Assembly: GCA_012103295.1 (NCBI GenBank)
Contig: WLXB01000026.1
Coordinates: forward strand, 1-32,884
DNA: 32,884 nt
Reading direction: 5' to 3'
Source: Alphaproteobacteria bacterium
GTDB taxonomy: Bacteria > Pseudomonadota > Alphaproteobacteria > Rhodospirillales > Rhodospirillaceae
A program made the translations under genes and the position numbers. Shown here piece after piece: positions 24,131 to 32,884 of the stretch. A model generated the notes under the pieces. It was not told the origin of the DNA. It did no database searches and worked only from the letters and a program-made list of their open reading frames with translations. Within the stretch, counting starts at the first letter, position 1, and every line of letters begins with the position of its first letter.

Positions 24131-25522
24131 GTGGCCCGTTTCGGACGCCTGGTCAAAACGACGACCTTTCGATTAGCGTTGCTTTATACAGCCGTGTTCG
24201 CCGGATCAGTCGGCGCGCTTTTTGTTTTCGTCTTTATCAACACAAGTGTATTCGCCGAACAGCAGACCGAGGCGGCAATAGAGGCCGAAGTTAAAGGATT
24301 CCAGGATACATTTAGGCGTGAAGGCGTGGCGGGTTTAGTCAACGCTATCAATCGTCGGGTCGACCCAAACACACGAACCGACGGCATCTACATACTCACA
24401 AATCCAAATCAACAGAGAATAGCGGGCAACCTAACCGCGTGGCCCAACGATATCCGTGCCGACGATTTGTGGATCAATTTTTCGATTGTCGATCTTCAAA
24501 CGGCGGACCCCGGACTTGCAGATGTGCGCGGCCTGCAGTTTCTAATCCCAGGCGGTTATCGGCTCATGGTGGGGCGGGACATCCGCGAGGCGCGAGCCTT
24601 TCGGACTCAGCTTTTGCGCTCGTTGAATATCGGATTGGGCATAACGGTCGCTCTCGGGGTATTCGGAGGGTTTCTGTTTAGCCGGTCCATTATGGGGCGG
24701 GTTGAAAGTATCACTCAAACCTGTAGGCGCATTATGCGCGGTGATCTCAGTCAACGGATCGACAGCGCCGGGCAAAGTGATGAGCTTTCGCGTTTATCAG
24801 CGTCGGTCAATGAAATGCTCGACCAAATCGAGCGGTTGATGAATGGAATGCGAGAGGTTTCAGATAACGTTGCTCACGACTTACGTACGCCGCTCAACAG
24901 GTTGCGCGTGCGTTTGGAAATTGCGGCCAACAGTGCGACTGACGAAAAAGAAAAGGCAGAGCTAGAGGAAGCTATCGCGGACGCCGACGGTTTGCTGTCG
25001 ACGTTTGCATCACTGCTGAGAATTGCACGGGCAGAGGCATCGTTGAGACGATCTTTTGGTACGCTAGACCTCGGATCAATTGTTGAAGATGTCGTCGATC
25101 TCTACCAACCGCTCGCCGAGGACCGGGACGTGGAGTTTAGCTCTACGATTGATTTCTCAGCGACGGGGTGGGGAGACTCAAATCTGGTTGCTCAAGCTGT
25201 TGCGAACCTAGCGGATAACGCGGTTAAGTATACCCCGACGGGTGGGCGCGTTTCGATCTCGGTCAAAGCTGAAAACGGCTCTGCCGTACTGGAAATTACC
25301 GACTCGGGGCCAGGGATTCCGGCATCTTATCATGGCAAGGTATTCGAGAGGCTTTACCGATTGGATGACAGCCGTACCACGCCAGGGTCCGGGTTAGGGC
25401 TGAGTTTGGTCAGTGCGGTCGCCAAATCTCACGGTCTTTCGGTGTCCTTGGCCGACAATGACCCGGGTCTCGTCGTAACTGTCGCTTTTCCCAGACCGCC
25501 AGATACTGCGGGTGGGGCCTGA
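24131..25522 (+). CDS. Two-component sensor histidine kinase with HAMP domain
   Basis: The 463-residue membrane kinase starts at GTG 24131, three bases after the regulator stop. It has a first membrane span (FRLALLYTAVFAGSVGALFV, about 13-32), a periplasmic sensor of about 125 residues, a second span (about 169-188), a HAMP linker, HisKA with H249 in NVAHDLRTPLN, and HATPase with N363 in NLADNAVKY, the G1 box DSGPGIP and G2 box GSGLGLSL. The sensor region has no domain I recognise, so the signal is unknown. It should phosphorylate D51 of the neighbouring regulator. A 176-base gap follows before the giant adhesin locus, which this system could control, but no shared site is evident. Confidence 0.94.
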   Translation: MARFGRLVKTTTFRLALLYTAVFAGSVGALFVFVFINTSVFAEQQTEAAIEAEVKGFQDTFRREGVAGLVNAINRRVDPNTRTDGIYILTNPNQQRIAGNLTAWPNDIRADDLWINFSIVDLQTADPGLADVRGLQFLIPGGYRLMVGRDIREARAFRTQLLRSLNIGLGITVALGVFGGFLFSRSIMGRVESITQTCRRIMRGDLSQRIDSAGQSDELSRLSASVNEMLDQIERLMNGMREVSDNVAHDLRTPLNRLRVRLEIAANSATDEKEKAELEEAIADADGLLSTFASLLRIARAEASLRRSFGTLDLGSIVEDVVDLYQPLAEDRDVEFSSTIDFSATGWGDSNLVAQAVANLADNAVKYTPTGGRVSISVKAENGSAVLEITDSGPGIPASYHGKVFERLYRLDDSRTTPGSGLGLSLVSAVAKSHGLSVSLADNDPGLVVTVAFPRPPDTAGGA

Positions 25523-25698
25523 CCGGCTCTAATCCAGCCATAAAACGGTCTTTTGCAACTAAGTCCTCTGCTTGTGCGTTGCGTCTCTGGTCTACCTGAT
25601 CGGGCCAAGGGGAAGAGGGGCATAATTATGGTTGTGAGTACAAACTATTTAGCGTGCTTTTGCTTAGGTGAAAATACGCCTTGTGGTAGTTTTTCCCC

Positions 25699-26670
25699 AT
25701 GACCATCAATGAAAAACCCACGGACCTGATCCGTAGCGAAAATGCGTCTTCCGAGGCGTCCACACAACTCGTACTGGTAGAGAATGGCAGCGTCGTCATC
25801 CCGGATGCTCCGGCTCTTCTCACCGGCGACTTTTCGAAGCTTGGAGATGATCTGCTAATCATCAGTCCAAGCGGCGAACGATTTTTGGTCAAAGACTTCT
25901 TCACAACCGAGCCTCTCCCGTACTTAACAGATGGTGAGGGTATCGTTGTATCTGGGCAAGTGATCGCCCGCGTTGCGCAAAGACCGGATCCCACTGAGTA
26001 TGCCCAGGAAGGGCAGGCCGATGGCACCGGTGCGATCGGTATCGTCGAATCCATTGACGGCGAAGTCACGGTTGAACGCGCGGATGGGACCATCGTCATT
26101 CTGTCCGAAGGCGACGCCGTATACATGGGCGACCTTATTATAACGGCCGAAGGTGCGACGGTCGGCTTGAAATTTTTAGATGAGACGACCTTTGCCCTCG
26201 GTGAAGACGGCGAACTCATTCTTGATGAACTGATCTACGATCCCGCTAGCGATACGGGGTCCGCCACGTTTACGTTACTCGCAGGCGCGGCCTCCGTGAT
26301 CAGTGGCTCCATCGCCAAAACCGGCGCTGACGCCATGAAACTGGATACGCCGGTGGCCACCATCGGGATTCGTGGTACCAAAGTCATCGCCACTTATGAT
26401 CCGGCAACTGGTCAGATTTCCATCGTCAACCGACCGGAACTTGTGGCGGGTGGGCAGCAGCAGACTGGTGAAATCACCCTGACCCTGCCCAATGGCACAG
26501 TGATCGGAACCGTAAACAACACCAATGGCGGGTGGCAGTTCTCGGCCGGTGAGACACCGACGGCAACAACTTTCAGCGAAGCCGATGTTCAGGCCATCGG
26601 TGGCGCAGTTGATACCCTCGTACAGCAGATCACTACCTGCCGCGCCTGGCGGCGACCAGAACGGTGGTGA
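25699..26670 (+). CDS. FecR-domain N-terminal module of a giant adhesin (interrupted by frameshift)
   Basis: This 323-codon frame begins MTINEKPTDLIRSENASSEA and has no Sec signal. It contains LLIISPSGERFLVKDFFTTE, then a FecR-type domain (about residues 112-230) with GIVESIDGEVTVERADG, LSEGDAVYMGDLIITAEGAT, and VATIGIRGTKVIATYDP. This module is common at the N-terminus of type-I-secreted giant adhesins and is distinct from sigma-regulator FecR proteins. Residues beyond about 310 turn into an unlike Trp/Arg-rich end (TTCRAWRRPERW) before a TGA. In the other frame, AAPGGDQNGGDQ starts at the same place, so the gene seems to continue after a one-base shift. There is no convincing ribosome-binding site before the ATG. 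I treat this as the 5' part of one long gene. Confidence 0.85.
   Translation: MTINEKPTDLIRSENASSEASTQLVLVENGSVVIPDAPALLTGDFSKLGDDLLIISPSGERFLVKDFFTTEPLPYLTDGEGIVVSGQVIARVAQRPDPTEYAQEGQADGTGAIGIVESIDGEVTVERADGTIVILSEGDAVYMGDLIITAEGATVGLKFLDETTFALGEDGELILDELIYDPASDTGSATFTLLAGAASVISGSIAKTGADAMKLDTPVATIGIRGTKVIATYDPATGQISIVNRPELVAGGQQQTGEITLTLPNGTVIGTVNNTNGGWQFSAGETPTATTFSEADVQAIGGAVDTLVQQITTCRAWRRPERW
26625..26670 (+). other. Apparent +1 frameshift joining the FecR module to the adhesin frame
   Basis: Between about 26625 and 26645 the coding signal moves from the first frame (ending at TGA 26668-26670) to the second. Skipping one base, for example the T at 26638, gives ITTAAPGGDQ and restores a continuous frame. 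No homopolymer or classical slippery site is present, so mutation or an assembly error is as likely as recoding. Confidence 0.7.
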
Positions 26671-29600
26671 CCAACAAGGCGGTGATCAAACCAATACAGG
26701 CACGGCCGACGAAACCGTAACAACGGACGAGACGACCACAACCACCACTGACGAAGCCACCGGTGAGACAACCACGACCACGACCACGACCACGACGACA
26801 ACGGTGGGCACCGGAGATGCCGCCACAACTACAACTACGACCACCGCCACCACGGCGACGACCCAAGGGACCCAGCAAACAGTCCAAACGGTCACAACGG
26901 TAACGCCAGCGACGACCACCACGACAACTACCACCACCACCGACACCACGAACGATGTTGTTCCGCCAGCGCCGTCCAACATCAGTGTTGCATTGCTGTC
27001 ATCGGTCGTCAGCGATGATCCCACCAGCTCATTTGGTAACGCGGTGTTTCAGATCAGTCGGAGTAGTACCGATCTGACAACCACAGTAACGGTGAACTTT
27101 ACCACCGCGAGCAGCACGGCAGTCGCCGGGCAGGATTATACCGCGACGGCGGGGTCGGTGACGTTTGCGCCGGGCGAAACCACCAAGACTGTTTCCGTTC
27201 CCATCATTGCGGATACGGCGACGACGTTTGGCGAAGTGGCGGAAACCTTCTTCCTGCAAATCTCGTCGAATGCCCCCGCCACTGAAGTGATTATTAATAA
27301 CGCGGCGGCCGGTGCCACCATCGGCGAAGATGTTCTTCCGTCAATCTCATTGTCCGTGGACCAAACAACCGTCAACGATATGGGTGAGACGGTTATCACC
27401 TACACGGTGACGCGGTCAGGCTCATTATTGGGGAGCAACACGTTTAACCTCCAACTCGGAGGCGACGCGATTCCGGGAGTAGATTACAATATATCATCTG
27501 AGAGCGGCACATTTGCGCCCGGTGATACTCAAGTCACCGGCACGATAACAATCCTTCAAGATGCTAGTTTGTCGGTTCCAGAGCTCGCTGAAACAATTGA
27601 GTTGAGCCTTATCCTCGACGCGAATGCTAACTCTGCTGGTGGCGCCGATTTAGCCATAGTCACGATTGAGGCTGATCCCCCCGGGCCGACTATCTCCGTC
27701 ACGGCCGACGTGACGTCAGTGGATGAAGGCAGTGCCGTCGTTTTGACTTTCACTCGAGGCGGCGATACCTCGGTCGCCGCAGGTGGCTTATACACAATAT
27801 CGGGCGCTGACATCACGGCCGCAGATTTTACCGACGGCACATTGAGCGGTTCTGTTTCGTTTGCCGCCGGTGAGGTAACACAGACCGTAACCATCGGCAT
27901 CGCTAATGATGGCATTCTAGAAGCGGCCGAGACCTTCACGATCGATTTAATAGGTGAGACGGGGACTAACCTCGGGACGCCCAGCAGCGCAACAGTCACC
28001 ATTAATGAGTCTGTTACTCTCCCCGAACTTTCCATAAGCAGCACAACGATTACTGATTCCACCGGCGGGGCGGCTAGCTTTACAGTTTCTCTGACAGAAG
28101 TCTCCGCCACAGATGTTACGGTCAGCTTCACAACCGCTGATGGGACTGCTTTAGCAGGCAGCGACTACACGGCGACAAGTGGCACCCTGACCATCCCAGC
28201 CGGTCAGCTGAGCGGTACGATCAGCGTTCCTATCATTGGGGATGGCGCGGCGGCTGCACCGGAAGGAGAGGAAACGTTTTCTGTCGTTCTGTCGGGGCCG
28301 GTTGGTGCATTTCTAGGCACGTCGACGACTGGCACGGGTACGATCAGCGCCGACGCGGTTGTTGAACCAACGGCGAACCAAAACCCAGTTGCCACGGGCG
28401 TCACCTTCGGCAACCACTACATGCAGTTTGATGGTGTCGACGATCACATTTTGAGCGACAACGATGTAACGATTACCTCGCATTCGGTTGAAGCGTGGTT
28501 CCGTTCGGGCGAGGGCTCCGGCTCGGGTATTCATCCAATTGTTGCGGTCGGCAATGCTAGCGGGTTGGGCAGGGCATTTCTGAACAACGGTGTATTGACC
28601 ATTAACGTCATAGATTCGTCGGGTAATGGTCTGCAGTTGGTGTCTTCCGTCACGGTTAATGACGATGATTGGCATCACGTTGCCTACACCTTCGACGCAT
28701 CGACGGACACCTTGAAATTGTATGTCGACGGCGTCGAAGATACCGGCGCTACGCCCAGTATCGCAGGCAGTGGCGATCCATCTTTCTCGACCACCGGTCC
28801 TTTTGTGGTCGGCTCCGACGCCACCGATTTTTTCCGTGGCGGAATTGATGAGGCGCGGCTTTGGGACACGGTGCTCGATGCATCGACTATTTCATCCGGG
28901 TTCACAGGCACGCCCAGTGCAACTGCAACAAATCTGCTCATCGCTTACGACTTTGAGAATTTTGACGGCACCAACGCGCTTAATCTTGTGTCTGGCGGAA
29001 CCGCACTCAATGGAACAGGGTTTGGCGGTGCGAATACCATCCACTCAGCCAGTGCGCTGGGTTTGGTTGGCGGGAATTACGTCGATACCGGTGTCAATGA
29101 ACTCCCGACCAGCTTCACCGTCTCTGCCTGGTTCTTCATCTCCGATAGTGCAACCGGTGATCAAATCATTCTGGCCAAGCATCCAAGTGGTTCGGCCCCC
29201 GCAAATGGCGACTTCGCTCTCATCTACAATGCAGATTCAGACACCTTGTCTTTCGAAATGGGCAACGGCAGTAGTGTCGATGTAGCCTCGCATACAGGAT
29301 TAACATCCAATAATTGGATTCATGTCACGGCGACCTACGACAGCTCTGGCGGAGCCATGGAGTTATTCGTCAACGGCGCTTCGGTGGGTACCGCGACGTT
29401 GACAGGGAACGCGCGGCAGATCAGTGCCGATAACATTCTGATCGGTCGTGTGACCGATGACACAGGGACCGCCAGTTTTGATGGTGCCGTTCGCGACGTG
29501 GCGATTTTCGGCAACGTTCAGGGCGCCGGTGCCATCGCAACTCTAGCGGATCACGGCGCTACAATCACCGACGCTAACCTCGTGGCCTACTACCCCTTCA

Positions 29601-32600
29601 CCGATGGCGCTGGATCAACGGTAACGGATGCCACGGGCAGGGACGATGGCACCATCGTCGGCGCTATCGAATGGCTATTTGATTCTCCGCCGGTCGGCAA
29701 CGGCAATTCAATTTCTACCCTCGAAGACACACCCTATGAATTTTTTGTCTCAGGCTTTGATCCCGACGGCACCGTCAATAACATCACCGTCACCGCGGGC
29801 AATGGAGCCAACGGTACCACCGCTGTCGGCGCGGACGGTTTCGTTTACACGCCTAACGCCAATTTCAATGGCAATGATACGGTCACCGTTACGCTGACGG
29901 ATTCTGACGGCGGTACGACGACGCAGACCGTAAACATTACCGTTGGCGCGGTGGCGGATGCGCCCAAACTATCGGGCCCCGGAACGCTGGCCTCGATCGT
30001 TCAGGATGACACCAACCCGGCTGGGGATACGGTTTCTAATCTCTTTTCGTCACTCTATTCCGATGCGGAGAACGACACCTTTGTCGGCGTTGCCGTTGTC
30101 GCCAACACGGCTAATCCGGCAACCGAAGGAAAGTGGCAGTACAGCACTGATAGTGGAAGCAACTGGACTGATATTAGCCAGTCTTCGAATTTTGATTCTG
30201 CCTTCCTTTTGAGTGTCAGCACCGAGATTCGCTTTTTACCCGTATCCGGCTATAGCGGTTCACCACCGCCGCTACAGGTGTTAGCGGTCGATTCTAACTA
30301 TGGTGGATCGTTCTCGACAGGTGGCACCGAGCCCACGCCTATCATCGGTGACGCCACCTACCATGGCGGCACGTCCCACTTCGGCGAAGACGACGTTAGT
30401 CTAAACACCACCGTCACCGGCGCAGCAAACCAGCCGCCGGTGCCCTTTGCTGGGAACTCAATTAGTTTTGATGGCGCGGGCGACTACGTCGACATTGGAT
30501 CGAGTTCAGGTTTCAAGGGTGGCGCCAGCGGAACCTCTTTCACCATTTCGGCGTGGATTAAGCCGACCACTGTCAGTGGGACCCAAACCATCATTGCCCA
30601 CGGAGCTGGGAGTTCTGTAGATGGTGTCTCGTTCAGCTTGAGTGGCAGCGATCTTGAATTAGGTGTTCTCGGTGGCAGTACCGTTTCAACAAGTGGAGTC
30701 GGAATCGCAGCGGGTGTCTGGACTCATGTCGCAGTTACGGTCTCCGGCGCAACGGCAGCGTTCTATGTCAACGGTACGTTGGTCGGGAGTTCTACCATTA
30801 CTGTGTTTGGCGCAGACAATACCGATGACTCAGCTTGGATTGGTGCAACGACTTTAGATGGCACAACCCCAGTCGGTGAGTTTACCGGGCTCATTGATGA
30901 GGTCGTCTGGTGGGACGAGGCGAAGAGTGCCGGCGAAATCGCGACAGTCTTTGGTGGTCAACTTTCAGCCGGGACCAGTGACGTTAGAGGCAAATGGGGC
31001 TTTGATGACGGCGGCGGTTTGGTGGCCGTCGATTTCTTCGACACTTCTCAGAACGGCACTCTTAATGGTGACGCCGGATTCTCTAACGACTCTGCACCAG
31101 TTCAACCGAACAGCCCGTTCGAGCTTTACGGCTCCGAAGATCAACAAATGACCATCCAGCTGGGTGGCAATGATCCAGAGAGTGACTCCTTAACAATCAT
31201 CGTCACGACGGTTCCAACAACCGGCACGCTTTATCAGACGGTGGATGGGGCTACACCGACCACGCCCATCAGTAATGGCGAAACGGTATCCAACGCCAAC
31301 GGTTGGGTCATCTATGTCCCGGTTGCCAATGACAACAATGTCGATGTTGATATAATTTTGTTTACAGTTGATGACGGCACCAACTGTCCGATTGCCCAAG
31401 ACGCACATATCAGCCTGCAGCCCGTCGATGACGATGCGGTGATTAGCATTACCAACACGCCGCTCGGATACAACGATGCCGACGGTATGGTTATACTTGA
31501 TGCCGCAGCCACCCTAACGGATATCGATGATTTCGAACTGGATACCCTGAATCAGGGCGGCACGTTGACCATCACGATCACGGCGAATAACACCACCGAT
31601 GACCGCCTAACCATTAAGAACGTTGGTACCAGCGCCGGTCAGATCGGTGTTTCTGGTTCCAATGTCTCTTATGCTGGCACACTCATTGGAACCTTTACGG
31701 GCGGTACGGGTACAGCCGCGCTGGTGATTACGCTCAATGCTGACGCATCCTTAGCGGCGGTCCAAGAACTGGCTCAGAACATTGAATTCGAAAATGTCAC
31801 GACCGGCGAAACAACCACCAAAACCATACAGTTCACGCTCGAAGAAAGTGACGGCGATAGCAGCGTTACCACGGACACCATTTCCGTAAACATGAACCCG
31901 GTCGGTGCGGTTACCTTTGACGGTGGCCCGAGTGCGGAATCTGATTGGTTCACAGCGGCTAACTGGAATCCCGATACGATTCCAGGCAGTGGCGCCGATA
32001 CCGTCATTGATGGCGCCTCGTTCAACGTTGATTACAATACCGCTGGCAGCTCGACCATCAACTCGTTGACGCTGGCGAACTCATCGACCCTCGATTTGGA
32101 TCAAGGCACTCTTGTTGTTAACGGTGCTGTCACGACGGCAGCGGGTAATATGATCACCGTTGACGAAACTACAACCTTGACCGTCGGTGGGGCGTTCGCC
32201 AATGGCGGCACCCTTCGGGTTGGTGGCATTTCGACGACAGGAACGGTGAACGGAGCTGGCATCCTCGACAATACCGGCATCGTACAGGCGTTTCATGGGT
32301 CCATAGACATTGGGACATTTACCAATATGTCCGGTGGTGACATTACTGTCGCCAACACCACCGCCAGTGCTTTCGTTGTCAGTAGTACAAACTTCAACAA
32401 CCAATCCGGCGCAACCATCAACATCATTGGCGGCGCGGTTGACGGGAACCTTCAGGTCTCCAGTACAACGCTAATCAACGACGGCATGATCATTCTGACA
32501 GATTACGGAGGCGCGTTTGATTCACGCCTGACAAATAGCTCCGGTACCATCACCAATAACAACACCATTCAAACAATCGTCAGCAACGGCGGTGGCCGGT

Positions 32601-32884
32601 TCCTCGAAGCACCGATCACCAATAGTTCTGGCGGGCTGATCGACCTTGATACGACGACCAGTTTCACAGCAGCGGTGACCCATAACACAGGCGCGAGTTT
32701 CGAAGTCGCGGCTTCAACCGATGCCAACTTCACGGCCACGACCCTCAATGCCGACGGTGGCACGTTCACGTTTGGGGCCGGGGCCAATCTCTTCTTTACG
32801 GGTGGCGGTACATTAGATGTCGGTTCGGCGACAACGCTAGGATCAAACGGCACATTGAATCTCGGTGACTTCAGCAGTGCAATC
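26639..32884 (+). CDS. Giant Calx-beta/LamG repeat adhesin, continuation (partial, open at right edge)
   Basis: I followed this frame codon by codon from about 26639 to the end and found no stop in roughly 2,080 codons. Order: Gly/Gln/Asp linker, Thr-rich tract (about 26700-26950), four Calx-beta-like repeats (to about 28350), LamG-like domains at about 28415-28960 and 29040-29600 (DDWHHVAYTFDAS, LYVDGVEDTG, GGIDEARLWD), a cadherin-like/tandem-95 segment (LEDTPYEFFVSGFDPDG) at about 29700-29950, a third LamG at about 30460-30960 (ISFDGAGDYVDIGSS), cadherin- and VCBS-like segments to about 31900, and Gly/Asn/Thr beta-helix-like repeats. Only one Cys codon is seen (31385). Type I secretion to the surface is inferred. 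The first ATG in frame (26585) lacks a ribosome site; an independent start is unlikely. Confidence 0.85.
26771..26794 (+). repeat. Four perfect ACCACG hexamer repeats in the Thr-rich linker
   Basis: The 24 bases are four copies of ACCACG, encoding eight Thr residues, inside a longer tract of ACC/ACG/ACA codons. Because the unit is six bases, copy-number change would lengthen or shorten the linker in frame instead of switching the gene off. Confidence 0.75.
26972..28352 (+). repeat. Array of four Calx-beta-like protein repeats
   Basis: Four divergent units of about 110 residues begin near 26980 (ISVALLSSVV), 27350 (ISLSVDQTTV), 27700 (ISVTADVTSV) and 28030 (LSISSTTITD). Each has the Calx-beta features: an F-T/Y-T-V strand, a DYTATAG or similar turn (GQDYTATAG, GVDYNISSESG, AADFTDGT, GSDYTATSG), a TFAPGE/TIPAGQ-type strand, and an EAAETF-like acidic motif that in known domains coordinates calcium. 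Similar units occur in integrin beta4 and bacterial surface proteins. Confidence 0.8.

Noticed and set aside
25626-26219. Minus-strand 197-residue Ser/Pro-rich frame opposite the FecR module
   Set aside because: The FecR module has recognisable motifs on the plus strand, and this frame has none.
26585-26670. Independent start of the adhesin at the ATG at 26585
   Set aside because: No ribosome-binding site precedes it and the first residues look off-frame until the AAPGGD join.
26771-26794. Repeats as a CRISPR array
   Set aside because: Six-base units without spacers inside a coding frame are a simple-sequence tract, not CRISPR.
26686-27024. Long minus-strand open frame rich in Val
   Set aside because: It is the mirror of the Thr-codon-rich linker (ACC/ACG/ACA read backwards give Val-type codons), with no family resemblance.
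27556-28131. Minus-strand open frame of 191 residues over the Calx-beta repeats
   Set aside because: The opposite strand has an unbroken frame with recognisable domains, and this frame is only its repetitive shadow.

Overview
The window looks like a piece of an alphaproteobacterial chromosome, probably from a free-living aquatic (perhaps marine, Rhodospirillales-like) organism. This is inferred from the gene content: a SapC-family protein, a BioMNY biotin transporter, Spinster-type and EntS-type MFS exporters, a DUF1838-like secreted protein, a class III cyclase, and a small KAAKKAERLAAK-type basic protein. GC content looks moderate. There is no tRNA, rRNA, insertion sequence, CRISPR array or phage gene, and no stretch over about 300 bases lacks a gene.

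Layout. 1-622 (-) is the N-terminal part of a spermidine-synthase-like protein that runs off the left edge; it is followed by a small basic protein and a cold-shock protein with a strong downstream hairpin. 1406-2809 (-) is a Spinster-type MFS transporter, divergent from a three-gene operon (2903-4955, +) of a small helical protein, a methyltransferase and a flavodoxin-like protein. That operon ends at a bidirectional terminator shared with a DUF1838-like secreted protein. 5998-8291 (-) is a translationally coupled MFS exporter and zinc-free MDR oxidoreductase. 8420-9882 holds a GST-fold protein and a SapC-family protein. 10059-10793 (+) reads at first as an ordinary short-chain dehydrogenase, but it carries both diagnostic motifs of halohydrin dehalogenases (T-x4-F-x-G and S-x12-Y-x3-R). 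10814-16796 carries a membrane class III cyclase, a 3-methyladenine DNA glycosylase, an orphan OppA-like binding protein, YaaA, an ArsC/YffB-like protein and a protein with two DUF1330-like halves.

16842-21936 (+) is a tight operon: an SLC13-type permease with RCK_C domains overlapping bioM (TGATG), then bioM-bioN-bioY with GTGA and ATGA overlaps, then an acyl-CoA-ligase-family enzyme. It looks like a biotin uptake operon with two unexplained partners at its ends. Then come an Asn-rich secreted protein, an NTF2-fold protein and a two-component system (23450-25522).

The right end (25699-32884, +) is dominated by one giant surface-protein locus. A FecR-type N-terminal module is followed, after an apparent single frameshift near 26625-26645, by about 6.2 kb of uninterrupted open frame. 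It encodes a Thr-rich linker, four Calx-beta-like repeats, three LamG-like domains, cadherin-like segments and beta-helix-like repeats, and is still open at the right edge. The architecture resembles type-I-secreted giant adhesins.

The most notable items are the halohydrin dehalogenase candidate, the giant adhesin with its frameshift, and the SLC13-bioMNY-ligase operon.
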